This document shows, piece after piece, positions 34,046 to 41,621 of a DNA stretch of 64,000 bases. The DNA lies in assembly GCA_023437365.1 (NCBI GenBank), contig JAEZGK010000075.1:1-64000 (forward strand), in the 5' to 3' direction. Origin of the DNA: Bacillota bacterium. GTDB lineage: Bacteria > Bacillota > Clostridia > Lachnospirales > Lachnospiraceae. Position 1 is the stretch's first letter, and every line of letters begins with the position of its first letter. Position numbers and translations under genes: made by a program. Below the pieces are notes generated by a model. The model saw only the letters and a program-made list of their open reading frames with translations. It made no database searches and was not told the DNA's origin.

Positions 34046-35732
34046 GGAGGAGCAGATTAAACTTGGTTATGAGAAGGAAACGATTCGGTTATATTATCCG
34101 ATGAACTCCCTGGCTCATATTCTGGAAGAGGAGTTCAGCGATCCTGTACGGCTTACCGAGATGCTGACGGCCTTTGCCAAACTGGTGGAACCAAGATTAG
34201 GCAAGCTAGAGATTTCCCATAAGGAGGAACGCTACTGTATACTAATTCCTCCGGAGGGAGCAGCTTATGTACATGAGCATTATTCGGATAATCCATTTTT
34301 AGTTGATTTTATAGAAGCAGTAAGACAGCATGATTGTACTTTGGATCAGCTACTCAAGGTATTTCATCAATATTCGGAGCATGTGGTATGTGAAAAAAGC
34401 AAGACGGATGAATTTGATTATGTAATTTATTTTAGTGAGGATACAGGGGATGATTACCGATACTGCATTAAATTCGAACATGGTCACGCAATTTACCACC
34501 GTTTTTTGAAGCAGGACTTTCAGAATTTATATATTGTGGAAGCACCGGAGCCTGTTGATACAGAAAAGGAGATTACTTACAAGCGGCTGACCAATCTTAT
34601 GAATGCAATCAACTGCATGCGGGTGACCAACGAAAAGGCGGAAATGTATAAGCAGGCAGCAAAGCAGTTGACTGAGCTTGCGGGTTACAGGGATGCAGAG
34701 GTGCTTGCCGAGGAGTGTAAGCTACTGGCGAAGCAGACCAAGAAGGATATTAAGAAGAGGATCTATAAAAGAGCAAAGAAGAAGAGACAGGAAGCAAAAA
34801 AAGCTGAGGACTATAAGGCTGCTGCAGAGGAATTCAGGAAAATCAGCGGTTATAAGGACGCAGATGCTCTGGCGGCGGAATGTGATGAGATGAGCTACCG
34901 GATTGAGAACAGATATGCTGCAAGAAGGGTATTTCGGGCTGCTATGATTTTGTTCTGTGCTGTGGTTATTATCGTGGGAGTCAATCTTTCCGTAACAAAA
35001 TACTATGAAGCCGGAATGTGGAGCCGCTTGGGCTCTTATGAGCGTGCTTCTGCGTTATATAAAAAGCTTGGCACTTACAGGGACAGTTCGGATAAGCATG
35101 CCGAAAGTGAATATGCTTATGGCATGGAGCTAATCGATCAGGGTGTCTATGCGAGGGCTGCTAAGGCCTTCGATACAGCCGGTGAATATAAAGACAGTCT
35201 GGTTCAAAAGGCCTGGGCAGAAAAGCTTATGGTAAAGAACAGCACCGTGGGAGATACCGTAAAGCTGAACGATGTTAAGTGGCGAGTACTTGAGATCACA
35301 GGAAGCAAAGCACTGTTGATGAAAGAAGAGGCCCTTCCTCCCGTACCCTATCATGAGGAATACAAGCCGGTAACCTGGGAAAACAGCTCTCTTCGAAAAT
35401 GGTTGAATTCGGAATATTTGGACGATGCTTTTACGAAGGAAGAAAGAAAAGGAATTCTGCTAAGTAGCAATGTGAATGAAGATAATCCGTCTTACGGGAC
35501 GGAGGGAGGGAATGACACTGAGGACTATATCTTCCTCCTAAGCATTTCTGAGGCTGTGGGATATCAGAATTTATTTCCGAAGTTCAAGAGCAACAGCTGG
35601 CTCAGAACTCCGGGGAATAATCCAAGCAGTGCAGCTTTTCTGTCCGTAGACGGCTCTGTCATGGAATATGGGTATGATGTTGCAGGTGAAGATATTAAGG
35701 TCAGACCTGTGCTGTGGCTGAGCATTGAATAA
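34002..35732 (+). CDS. DUF3877 - repeat helix - membrane - DUF6273 protein
   Basis: A 576-residue multidomain protein without known function. Residues 1-190 match the DUF3877 pattern (MLEKVICDTIKEEQIKLGY, YYPMNSLAHILEEEF). Residues 195-300 are charged helices with repeated AGYRDAEVLAEECK / SGYKDADALAAECD units, like short TPR-like repeats. One transmembrane segment is near 307-328. Outside it are two more such repeats (LGTYRDSSDKHAESEYAYG, AGEYKDSLVQKAWAEK), then a C-terminal DUF6273 domain (KWRVLEI, LRKWLNSEYLDDAF, SWLRTPG, VRPVLWL). The repeats thus occur on both sides of the membrane. It follows a cyclic di-GMP synthase and ends at a strong terminator. Confidence 0.8.
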   Translation: MNYEMLEKVICDTIKEEQIKLGYEKETIRLYYPMNSLAHILEEEFSDPVRLTEMLTAFAKLVEPRLGKLEISHKEERYCILIPPEGAAYVHEHYSDNPFLVDFIEAVRQHDCTLDQLLKVFHQYSEHVVCEKSKTDEFDYVIYFSEDTGDDYRYCIKFEHGHAIYHRFLKQDFQNLYIVEAPEPVDTEKEITYKRLTNLMNAINCMRVTNEKAEMYKQAAKQLTELAGYRDAEVLAEECKLLAKQTKKDIKKRIYKRAKKKRQEAKKAEDYKAAAEEFRKISGYKDADALAAECDEMSYRIENRYAARRVFRAAMILFCAVVIIVGVNLSVTKYYEAGMWSRLGSYERASALYKKLGTYRDSSDKHAESEYAYGMELIDQGVYARAAKAFDTAGEYKDSLVQKAWAEKLMVKNSTVGDTVKLNDVKWRVLEITGSKALLMKEEALPPVPYHEEYKPVTWENSSLRKWLNSEYLDDAFTKEERKGILLSSNVNEDNPSYGTEGGNDTEDYIFLLSISEAVGYQNLFPKFKSNSWLRTPGNNPSSAAFLSVDGSVMEYGYDVAGEDIKVRPVLWLSIE

Positions 35733-35786
35733 GATATCTGATAATATAAGAAAGGGTGTTTCATTTACCATAGATGCCACGAAAGA

Positions 35787-35850
35787 AAAAGGGTTAACAT
35801 TCCCGTACACACTCATTGGAAGAGTGCATTACGGGAATGCTAGCCCTTTT
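35787..35850. terminator. Bidirectional terminator
   Basis: A 21-nt left arm (35787-35807) pairs with 35830-35850 with two mismatches; an inner CACTC/GAGTG also pairs. A-run on the left and T-run on the right serve both the DUF3877 gene and the converging yqeY-like gene. Confidence 0.85.
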
Positions 35851-35851
35851 A

Positions 35852-36289
35852 TCAGCTGCAAAGCTTTCCTACAACCTCGTTGATGACCTTGCCATCTGCT
35901 TTTCCCTTTAAGTCTGCCATAACACTCTTCATGATCATACCTTTATTCTTGGTAGCAACCAGCTCGGAGTATTTTTCTGAAATGAATTTCTCAACCTCTT
36001 CTGCGGATAGCATAGCAGGAGCATATTCCTTGATGATATCGTAGGTTGCCTGATATGAGGCCTTCAGCTCTGCCCGTTCCGGAGGGCAGGTTTCCAGCTG
36101 TTCCTTTACAATCTTCATTTCTTTTAAGATGGCACGGGTTACCAATTCTTCCTGAATATTATCTCTGCAGCCCTCATCAATAGCAATTTTCTTTATAGCA
36201 GAGATTAACGAAGATATGGCTTCCTTCCGAACCTTATCATGGGCTTTCATAGCCGTTACCATATCCCTTTGCAATTGTTCTATTTGCAT
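35852..36289 (-). CDS. yqeY: GatB/YqeY domain protein
   Basis: A 145-residue helical protein of the YqeY family, related to the C-terminal domain of amidotransferase GatB. Recognised from MQIEQLQRDMVTAMKAHDK, RKEAISSLISAIK, ILKEMKIVKEQLE and KNKGMIMKSVMADLKGKADGK. GatB helps form Gln-tRNA by transamidation, and YqeY homologues may interact with tRNA, though no role is settled. A good AGGAGG site precedes the ATG. Confidence 0.92.
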   Translation of the reverse strand: MQIEQLQRDMVTAMKAHDKVRKEAISSLISAIKKIAIDEGCRDNIQEELVTRAILKEMKIVKEQLETCPPERAELKASYQATYDIIKEYAPAMLSAEEVEKFISEKYSELVATKNKGMIMKSVMADLKGKADGKVINEVVGKLCS

Positions 36290-36334
36290 AAGTCTACCTC
36301 CTAATTCTTTTGAGCATTTCCGCTCAGACAGGAT

Positions 36335-36376
36335 TTTTATCTGCGAAGCAATTCTATTTCTTTCCGGCAGATAAAA
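36335..36376 (-). promoter_or_regulatory. Hairpin upstream of yqeY
   Basis: TTTTATCTGC (36335-36344) and GCAGATAAAA (36367-36376) are a perfect 10-bp inverted repeat with a 22-nt loop. No T-run follows on the minus strand, so it is more likely a leader structure or operator than a terminator. Confidence 0.35.
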
Positions 36377-36490
36377 GCTTAAGAAACAGTATATTGTATC
36401 AGACAGGGATATTCAAGCGAAAAATAGAAATTTTGCCTTTGTGAGGAAGACCTGGCTTTTGATGAAATTTGCAATAGCCCCTTAGGTATG

Positions 36491-36838
36491 TTAATGAGAT
36501 GCCTTTCCTGCATCCTTCAGCAGATGTTGGAATAAAGAAATTATTAACGCTGCCAGCAGGGAATACCAGAAACCACCCATGTTGACACCGGATACCATGG
36601 CATCTGCCAGCATAATCGTCCAGGCATTAACAATAAAACTGAACAGTCCAAAGGTCAATATGCTGAGCGGTAAGGTAAGCAGCAGCAAAATTGGCTTAAT
36701 CAGCAAATTCACCAGGAAAAGCACCAGACCAAGAATAAGTAAAGCAGGTGTGCTTTTAATGCTGACTGAGCTAAATATCATGGAGAGCAGATAGATTGTT
36801 GCTACAATGGATAGATATTTTAAAATTAACTTTGTCAT
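36491..36838 (-). CDS. YvlD-family four-helix membrane protein
   Basis: A 115-residue hydrophobic protein with four transmembrane segments, matching PF04020 (YvlD; annotated 'phage holin family IV' in databases). Typical segments are LGLVLFLVNLLIKPILLLLTLPLSILTFGLF and NAWTIMLADAMV. In Bacillus subtilis yvlD ends the yvlABCD envelope-stress operon. Here it ends a comparable four-gene operon. The holin name does not indicate a prophage. GGAGG precedes the ATG. Confidence 0.9.
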   Translation of the reverse strand: MTKLILKYLSIVATIYLLSMIFSSVSIKSTPALLILGLVLFLVNLLIKPILLLLTLPLSILTFGLFSFIVNAWTIMLADAMVSGVNMGGFWYSLLAALIISLFQHLLKDAGKASH

Positions 36839-36849
36839 GTTGACCTCCC

Positions 36850-37161
36850 TTATCTGATTTTTATAGATACTTTCACATTCTCTGCCTCAACCTCGACGAG
36901 ATCATAGGCTTCGTCAAAGGTCAAGCTCTCAAATATTTTGAGAACAGACTGCATTACGTCCTTTACCGCATGCACGGATACGGAATAGGGGGAGGGACTT
37001 ATCCCCCTAGGGACTAAGAAGCAGACAAGGGTCAGAAGCTCCATAACACATTCTGATAATTCCGTAAAGGCATAGAGAGAAATCGGAAGGTTCATGTAGA
37101 AATGCTTATTCTCGGTGACATGAATTTTTACCCATAAAACCCGAAAATTCTTATTCCACAT
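36850..37161 (-). CDS. Short paralogue of the upstream SHOCT-type protein's C-terminal domain
   Basis: A 103-residue protein with no named family that I recognise. It aligns with residues 50-147 of the upstream protein: VKIHVTENKHFYMNLPISL against LKIKVTSDNKSVNVNVNVPI, the LLTLVCFLVPRG region against DKMSKVIPADAR, and DLVEVEAENVKVSIKIR against SIVDVEAWDESHNAMIKVKI. It lacks the N-terminal SHOCT-like helix pair. Its ATG lies inside the end of the upstream gene (11-nt overlap) with AAGGTGAAG before it. It looks like a tandem duplication that has diverged, making a one-domain partner. Confidence 0.7.
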   Translation of the reverse strand: MWNKNFRVLWVKIHVTENKHFYMNLPISLYAFTELSECVMELLTLVCFLVPRGISPSPYSVSVHAVKDVMQSVLKIFESLTFDEAYDLVEVEAENVKVSIKIR

Positions 37162-37594
37162 AGATCTTCACCTTAATCATTGCATTATGGCTTTCATCCC
37201 AAGCCTCCACATCCACGATGCTGGGATCATCCAGAGTACCATTCAGGACTTCTTCTATGATTTTTGCAAAATCGATACTTGAGATATCGATACCCTTTTC
37301 TTCCATTTCCCTTCTTGCATCGGCAGGGATTACCTTACTCATCTTGTCTGCTACCTCACCGATGGTGGTCAGAAGACGGATCGGTACATTGACATTGACA
37401 TTCACGCTTTTATTGTCTGAGGTAACTTTAATCTTTAAGTACTTGTAATTGCGTTTGGTATTAACCAAAGCGGTAGCACTTGACAGCTGTTCAGCTTCCT
37501 TACTTGAATTCAATGCATCCAGAAGCTCCATTCCCTCAGCGGCTGTAATCTGTCCTTTTTCAATCATTTCGAGAATTCTTTGTTGTTCATTCAT
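37151..37594 (-). CDS. SHOCT-like domain protein (YvlB-type)
   Basis: A 147-residue soluble protein. The N-terminal 30 residues form a SHOCT-like motif, QRILEMIEKGQITAAEGMEL, also found at the C-terminus of the preceding DUF2089 protein. The rest is predicted beta/alpha: KYLKIKVTSDNKSVNVNVNV and EVLNGTLDDPSIVDVEAWD. Such proteins occur with YvlD and DUF2089 in Firmicutes and are linked to envelope stress. GGGAGG precedes the ATG. The gene is second in the operon. Confidence 0.8.
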   Translation of the reverse strand: MNEQQRILEMIEKGQITAAEGMELLDALNSSKEAEQLSSATALVNTKRNYKYLKIKVTSDNKSVNVNVNVPIRLLTTIGEVADKMSKVIPADARREMEEKGIDISSIDFAKIIEEVLNGTLDDPSIVDVEAWDESHNAMIKVKIYVE

Positions 37595-37621
37595 GTGTTA
37601 ACCTCCCTATTTAATATTATA

Positions 37622-38011
37622 TTATAAGTTTTTCAGCTGTTCAGTTGCTTCCTTTGGTGTAATTTCACCCTTGGATAATTGATCCAGTATTTCGCTTTTT
37701 GCAGCGGCTTTTTCTTCACTGTCCTTTTGTACTTCCTTTGTTCCAACTTCGAAGCCCAAACCCCGTATGACAGAATCTAGCTTACCGCGTACCGTAGGAT
37801 AGGAGATACCCAGCTCCTTCTCAACATCCTTGATGTTACCGCGGCACCGGATGAATACCTTGATAAATTCCAATTCCTCCTCAGGTAACCGACAAAACTC
37901 GCAGGGCTGAAAATCTCCTTCGATTGCCGTGGAGCATTTCGGGCAGCCTAGCTTAGTAATTGTAAGCTTTTCACCGCATACGGGACATTTTCCCGGTGCT
38001 TTATACTTCAT
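37622..38011 (-). CDS. DUF2089 zinc-ribbon/helix-turn-helix protein
   Basis: A 129-residue protein. Residues 8-40 hold four Cys in CPVCGEKL and CPKCST plus CEFC, a zinc ribbon. Residues 45-90 are a helix-turn-helix (ELEFIKVFIRCRGNIKDVEKEL, LGISYPTVRGKLDSVIRGLG) as in DUF2089. The last 25 residues (SEILDQLSKGEITPKEATEQ) are a SHOCT-like tail matching the next protein's N-terminus. It is probably the DNA-binding regulator of the operon. It is first in the operon, 130 nt downstream of three phased palindromes at the promoter. Confidence 0.9.
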   Translation of the reverse strand: MKYKAPGKCPVCGEKLTITKLGCPKCSTAIEGDFQPCEFCRLPEEELEFIKVFIRCRGNIKDVEKELGISYPTVRGKLDSVIRGLGFEVGTKEVQKDSEEKAAAKSEILDQLSKGEITPKEATEQLKNL

Positions 38012-38102
38012 GTTAACCTCCTTGCTGATATAGGAGCATGCAACGATGCAACAATCTGCTATTCAGCGACTTTACTTTTTATATTTATGATCTGATGGCT
38101 AT

Positions 38103-38131
38103 AATATATACCTTCTCTTACGGAATGTCAA
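38103..38131 (-). promoter_or_regulatory. Promoter of DUF2089-SHOCT-YvlD operon
   Basis: Minus strand: TTGACA (38131-38126), 17 nt, TATATT (38108-38103). Start near 38096, so the leader is about 85 nt. Confidence 0.75.
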
Positions 38132-38139
38132 TATAATAA

Positions 38140-38202
38140 TTAATAAAATTAATCATAAAATTAATAATCTTAATTTATATATTAATAATATTAATTCCTC
38201 AA
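38140..38202 (-). promoter_or_regulatory. Three phased 21-bp repeats upstream of the -35 box
   Basis: Units of 21 bp begin at 38140, 38161 and 38182. Each opens with a 13-bp palindrome TTAAT-N3-ATTAA (38140-38152, 38161-38173 with one mismatch, 38182-38194). The spacing is two helix turns, and the array begins 9 bp upstream of -35, a position typical for activators. DUF2089 is the obvious candidate ligand. An AT-rich UP-like element is the alternative. Confidence 0.65.
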
Positions 38203-38244
38203 GCAAAAAGAACAGCGATTATGGACCATCTCTATCGCTGTTCT
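38203..38244 (-). terminator. Terminator of the Ig-like repeat gene
   Basis: AGAACAGCGAT (38209-38219) and ATCGCTGTTCT (38234-38244) are a perfect 11-bp stem. On the minus strand CTTTTTG follows. Confidence 0.85.
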
Positions 38245-38324
38245 CCTTATTAAAGATTCCTCATTAGTAATATGTGAATTAAGTATGTTATCATATAAAG
38301 CCTGTGGCATGACTCCTTCCAGCA

Positions 38325-39333
38325 TTATTCTTTTTCGGTTACATGTACGACACAACGTACTTTTGTACCGTCCTCTGAAGCATAGATATAGGCTCTGCCC
38401 TTCTGCCAGGCAGTTATTTTTCCATCCTCATCGACGGAACAGACATTGGGATTACTGCTCGACCAGGCAACAGGATTATCGGAGGATACCTTTGCTGTCA
38501 ATTCGGCAGCTTCACCTGAAAGCAAGGTCAGTTCCTCAGGGTATAGAGTGATCTTCGGCGGTTCTACTATAACCTCACAGCTTCTTGTAATAGAGTCTAC
38601 ACAGGCGGTAATTACTGCGGTACCATGCTTTAGCGCAGTAATAGTACCGCTTTCATCTACTACGGCAACACTTCTCTTATTACTTTTCCAGACGGGAGCC
38701 ACTAAGGAGGAGACCTGCACTCAATTTGACCTTCTGCCCACGGAATAATTTGAGCTTGGACCGGCTCAGCTTAAGGGTGGGATAATTTACCTTGACCCTG
38801 CAGGTTTTACTTGTACCGTCCGCTGATGCAGTTATTATGGTCTCACCGGGTTTCATCCCGGTTACCAGACCCTGGTCATCCACGATGGCAATACTTTTTT
38901 TACTGCTCTTCCAGGTTACAGGGGCTTCATTGGAGGTGACGGCAGATAACCTTAGGGACTTACCTCGCTCAAGGGATAAAGATGTCTCGCTTAAGGTAAT
39001 GGTAGTCTTTTTAACAGTTACCTTACAAGAAGCTTCTCCATTCTTTATCTTTGCAGTAATGGTAACAGTTCCTGGTTTTTTAGCGGTGACCTTACCGTAG
39101 GTATTCACAGAAGCAATCTTGGAAGAGCTGCTCTTCCAATTGGGCATGCTTCCTGTTGTGGTGACAGCGATAATATAGAATTCATCGCCGACATCGACGG
39201 TTGCATGATATTGAGAAAGCAGGACGAAACCAAGGGAATTTGCATTGGCGGGGGTCGAAGGGAGGAGGGGAGACAAAGACAGGATGGTAATACATAAGAA
39301 AATTGTGAGAATGATTCTTTTGAATTTAGACAT
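38325..39333 (-). pseudogene. Secreted protein with four bacterial Ig-like (BIG2) domains, frameshifted
   Basis: The start at 39333 has AGGAGG and a signal peptide (MSKFKRIILTIFLCITILSL, ending near ANANS). Four BIG2 domains of about 75 residues follow, each with a W-S/K-S..IA.V..G.VTA..PGT core. The frame runs to a stop at 38680 in the middle of the third domain, after KVKLSA. Removing one base near 38705 restores VSSLVAPVWKS, which aligns with VTSNEAPVTWKSSKKSIAIV in domain two, and the rest continues to 38325. So one extra base breaks the gene, or is a sequencing error. Intact, it would be a cell-surface or secreted protein of 335 residues. Confidence 0.85.
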
Positions 39334-39469
39334 ATAATTCCTCCTTTTATGAATTGGAATCAATGCCCAGGCTTTCCTTAAGCTTAACATAAATATCCTG
39401 AGAAGTATATCTGGCATAACGGATAAAAATAAGAAGAGATTTCTCTTTAATGCATAAAAATTCTTTTAT

Positions 39470-39493
39470 AATATGACATACAGATGTCATATT
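39470..39493. promoter_or_regulatory. Perfect palindrome between divergent genes
   Basis: AATATGACAT (39470-39479) and ATGTCATATT (39484-39493) are inverted 10-mers around ACAG. It lies between the Ig-like gene and the DUF3795 remnant. ATGACAT-N4-ATGTCAT resembles a repressor site; the cognate regulator is not apparent. Confidence 0.55.
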
Positions 39494-39582
39494 TATTCGC
39501 TTATAATCATCTTTATATGGTTTCTATCCTGTCCTTAATTTAGTGGAAATGATACCATGGCGAATAATAAGGAGGAGTATTT

Positions 39583-39926
39583 ATGAGTCAAATGGTAGCC
39601 TATTGCGGACTGCTTTGTAACGAATGTCCTACCTACATAGCAACGATGAACAATGATGATGAGCTTCGCAGAAAAACAGCCAAAGAGTGGGGTAGGATGT
39701 TCCATGCGGATTTGAAGCCGGAGCAGATGAATTGCAAGGGGTGTCTGTCTGAGGAACGTTTTTCTCACTGTAGTAATTGCAATATCCGTAGCTGAAGGAT
39801 GTATATGCTGTCATCATTTCTGCCAAACACACTGCGGTATCTGTGATTTTTCCCTGTGGAAAGGTAAAGGATATTACTGATAATGATGAGAATGCATGGA
39901 AAAGACTTGAGGCATTGAGAAAATAG
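39583..39926 (+). pseudogene. Broken DUF3795 gene
   Basis: GGAGG and ATG at 39583 start a good DUF3795 N-terminus (VAYCGLLCNECPTYIA, LKPEQMNCKGCLSEERF, CSNCNIRS). It hits a stop at 39793. A second frame continues with Cys-rich residues (AEGCICCHHFCQTHCGICDF), and a third frame carries the ending PCGKVKDITDNDENAWKRLE to TAG at 39924. At least two frameshifts are needed to restore the usual length of about 115 residues. The intact family has a Cys-rich, presumably metal-binding, fold. A terminator at 39942 still follows. Confidence 0.8.
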
Positions 39927-39941
39927 AGGTATAAATTAATA

Positions 39942-39986
39942 GAGGGAGATGCAACCGACAGAAGTTTATCGCATCTCCCTCTTTTT
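39942..39986 (+). terminator. Terminator after DUF3795 remnant
   Basis: GAGGGAGATGC (39942-39952) and GCATCTCCCTC (39971-39981) form an 11-bp stem followed by five T. Confidence 0.85.
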
Positions 39987-40006
39987 ATGTAATCCGCTCG
40001 GGCGCG

Positions 40007-40030
40007 AAAGTGTCAGTGGGCTGACACTTT
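40007..40030. terminator. Hairpin 3' of the TetR gene
   Basis: AAAGTGTCAG and CTGACACTTT (40007-40016, 40021-40030) are a perfect 10-bp stem with TGGG loop, between converging transcripts. T-runs are short, so its role as terminator for the minus-strand TetR gene is tentative. Confidence 0.45.
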
Positions 40031-40072
40031 GTTCTTAGAATAAGTGATAAGCTCTCACCGCCTGATAGCTGC

Positions 40073-40717
40073 TTAACAGGTCTTGTTTGTCATTGCTGCT
40101 TTGATGAATTTCAGTGATTGCTCAATGACGAACTCATCTCGGTCAAAGATATCCTCACCGACATAGAGCTTGAAGCGTTCACGATAATAATCACAGGAAT
40201 AGGAAAACTGAAACATCATAAACAGATTATCAAGAAGGAAGGCAAACATCTTCGGATCGCAATCCGTTTGGACCTCATTTTCCTGCTGTGCTCTTTCTAT
40301 CAGAGAAGAATAGAGTCGAGCAGTAATTGACTCAAGCTCACCGACAGCTTCGTATATCATACGGGAATTACTTTGAGTCGCCATCTCATTATAGAGACGG
40401 ATCATATTCATATTACCTCTAGAATGCTTCTGTATCGTTCGAAGCAGCTTTTCAACTTTGAGGAGGATATCCTCTTCATCCTGCATGATCTGTTCCAGAG
40501 CTTCTTTCAATATAGCAGCACAATACTTGACAGTAGTAAGAAACAAATCCTCTTTATTTTCAAAATATTGAAAAAGACTGCCTACACTGATACCTGCATT
40601 GCGGGCGATTTTATTGGTATTGGCGTTGACATAGCCGAATACAGCAAATTCATTGATTGCTGCATCATAGATGCGATTCCTTTTTTCTTCGGGAATACGT
40701 AAGAATAAGTCCGTCAT
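40073..40717 (-). CDS. TetR-family regulator
   Basis: A 214-residue regulator. The DNA-binding domain includes IYDAAINEFAVFGYVNANTNK, then ARNAGISVGSLFQYFENKEDL. The ligand domain is rich in Met and aromatic residues (LLDNLFMMFQFSYSCDYYRERF). GGAGGTG precedes the ATG. A perfect 30-bp palindrome lies between the ATG and the -10 box. The gene is alone on its strand, so its other targets must lie elsewhere or be the divergent rhomboid gene. Confidence 0.93.
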   Translation of the reverse strand: MTDLFLRIPEEKRNRIYDAAINEFAVFGYVNANTNKIARNAGISVGSLFQYFENKEDLFLTTVKYCAAILKEALEQIMQDEEDILLKVEKLLRTIQKHSRGNMNMIRLYNEMATQSNSRMIYEAVGELESITARLYSSLIERAQQENEVQTDCDPKMFAFLLDNLFMMFQFSYSCDYYRERFKLYVGEDIFDRDEFVIEQSLKFIKAAMTNKTC

Positions 40718-40730
40718 AATGACACCTCCA

Positions 40731-40786
40731 ACTCATTGTGAGCAGTTGCTCACAATGAGTTTATCACGAAATTCTATAGAATGCAA
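40731..40786 (-). promoter_or_regulatory. TetR promoter with 30-bp palindrome
   Basis: Minus strand: TTGCAT (40786-40781), 17 nt, TAAACT (40763-40758). The operator ACTCATTGTGAGCA + GT + its exact inverse occupies 40731-40760, overlapping the -10 box by 3 nt and the start site. This fits tight autorepression. Confidence 0.8.
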
Positions 40787-40934
40787 TATTGAAACTATTT
40801 TGAGATTTCAGCTGCGTATTTTGCTTTTCCTTTTATGGCAAAGCTTCACTGAATATGCTATAATGCTATTGTAAGCTTGCTTACAGAAAATCTACAGTTA
40901 AACTCTGTAGGAAAAGAGTGAAAGAGGAATTCTG

Positions 40935-41519
40935 ATGAAAAAAGATAAACCGACATTTGCAATACTACAATATAATGCCCCCGTAACATTGACCTTTGTT
41001 CTTGTCTCCTTTGTCGTTGTACTTTTGGGATATTTGACTAAGGGAGAATCAACCAAGCTGCTCTTTTGTACCTACAGGTCTTCCCTGTCCAACCCTTTCA
41101 CCTATGTAAGGCTGTTTACTCATGTCCTGGGACATGCCGACTGGAACCATTTTGCCGGCAATATGGTACTGTTTTTGGTGTTAGGGCCACTCCTTGAAGA
41201 GAAATATGGTTCGGTACAGTTATTAAAGATGATTGCGATCACTGCCGTGATTTCCGGTCTGATCTATATGGTTCTTTTCCCTAGTAGCGCTTTGTTGGGT
41301 GCTAGCGGTATCGTATTCATGATGATAGTTCTTTCCTCCGTAGCAGGAATGAAGAATGGAAAGCTACCCTTAACCCTGATTCTGGTGGTAATTATCTACC
41401 TTGGAGGAGAAGTGGCGGACAGTCTTAAGGTATCTGACGGTATCGCACATCTTGCGCACATCGCTGGAGGCTTCTGCGGCGCTGTTTTTGGCTTCTTGTT
41501 GGCAAAGATTAAGAAATAA
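40935..41519 (+). CDS. Rhomboid-family intramembrane serine protease
   Basis: A 194-residue protein with about six membrane segments. Diagnostic parts are TYVRLFTHVLGHADWNHFAGNM (the H-x-x-x-N region), the catalytic Ser in LLGASGIVFMM (GASG) and the catalytic His in AHLAHIAGGFCGA. All catalytic residues are present. It cleaves membrane-spanning substrates in the cytoplasmic membrane. GAGGAATTCTG provides a moderate ribosome site. No obvious substrate gene is adjacent. Confidence 0.92.
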   Translation: MKKDKPTFAILQYNAPVTLTFVLVSFVVVLLGYLTKGESTKLLFCTYRSSLSNPFTYVRLFTHVLGHADWNHFAGNMVLFLVLGPLLEEKYGSVQLLKMIAITAVISGLIYMVLFPSSALLGASGIVFMMIVLSSVAGMKNGKLPLTLILVVIIYLGGEVADSLKVSDGIAHLAHIAGGFCGAVFGFLLAKIKK

Positions 41520-41621
41520 TTAAATTATGTGATTTTTAGCTATAATCATTTTACTTATCCTAAAACTGTGATATACTTTTTAAATTGAATTCTTAAGGAG
41601 TAAGAATACGGAGAGTACAAA

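Noticed and set aside
36491..36838. Prophage lysis gene (holin name of YvlD)
   Set aside because: The family name is historical; no phage genes are present and the operon matches envelope-stress yvl-type operons.
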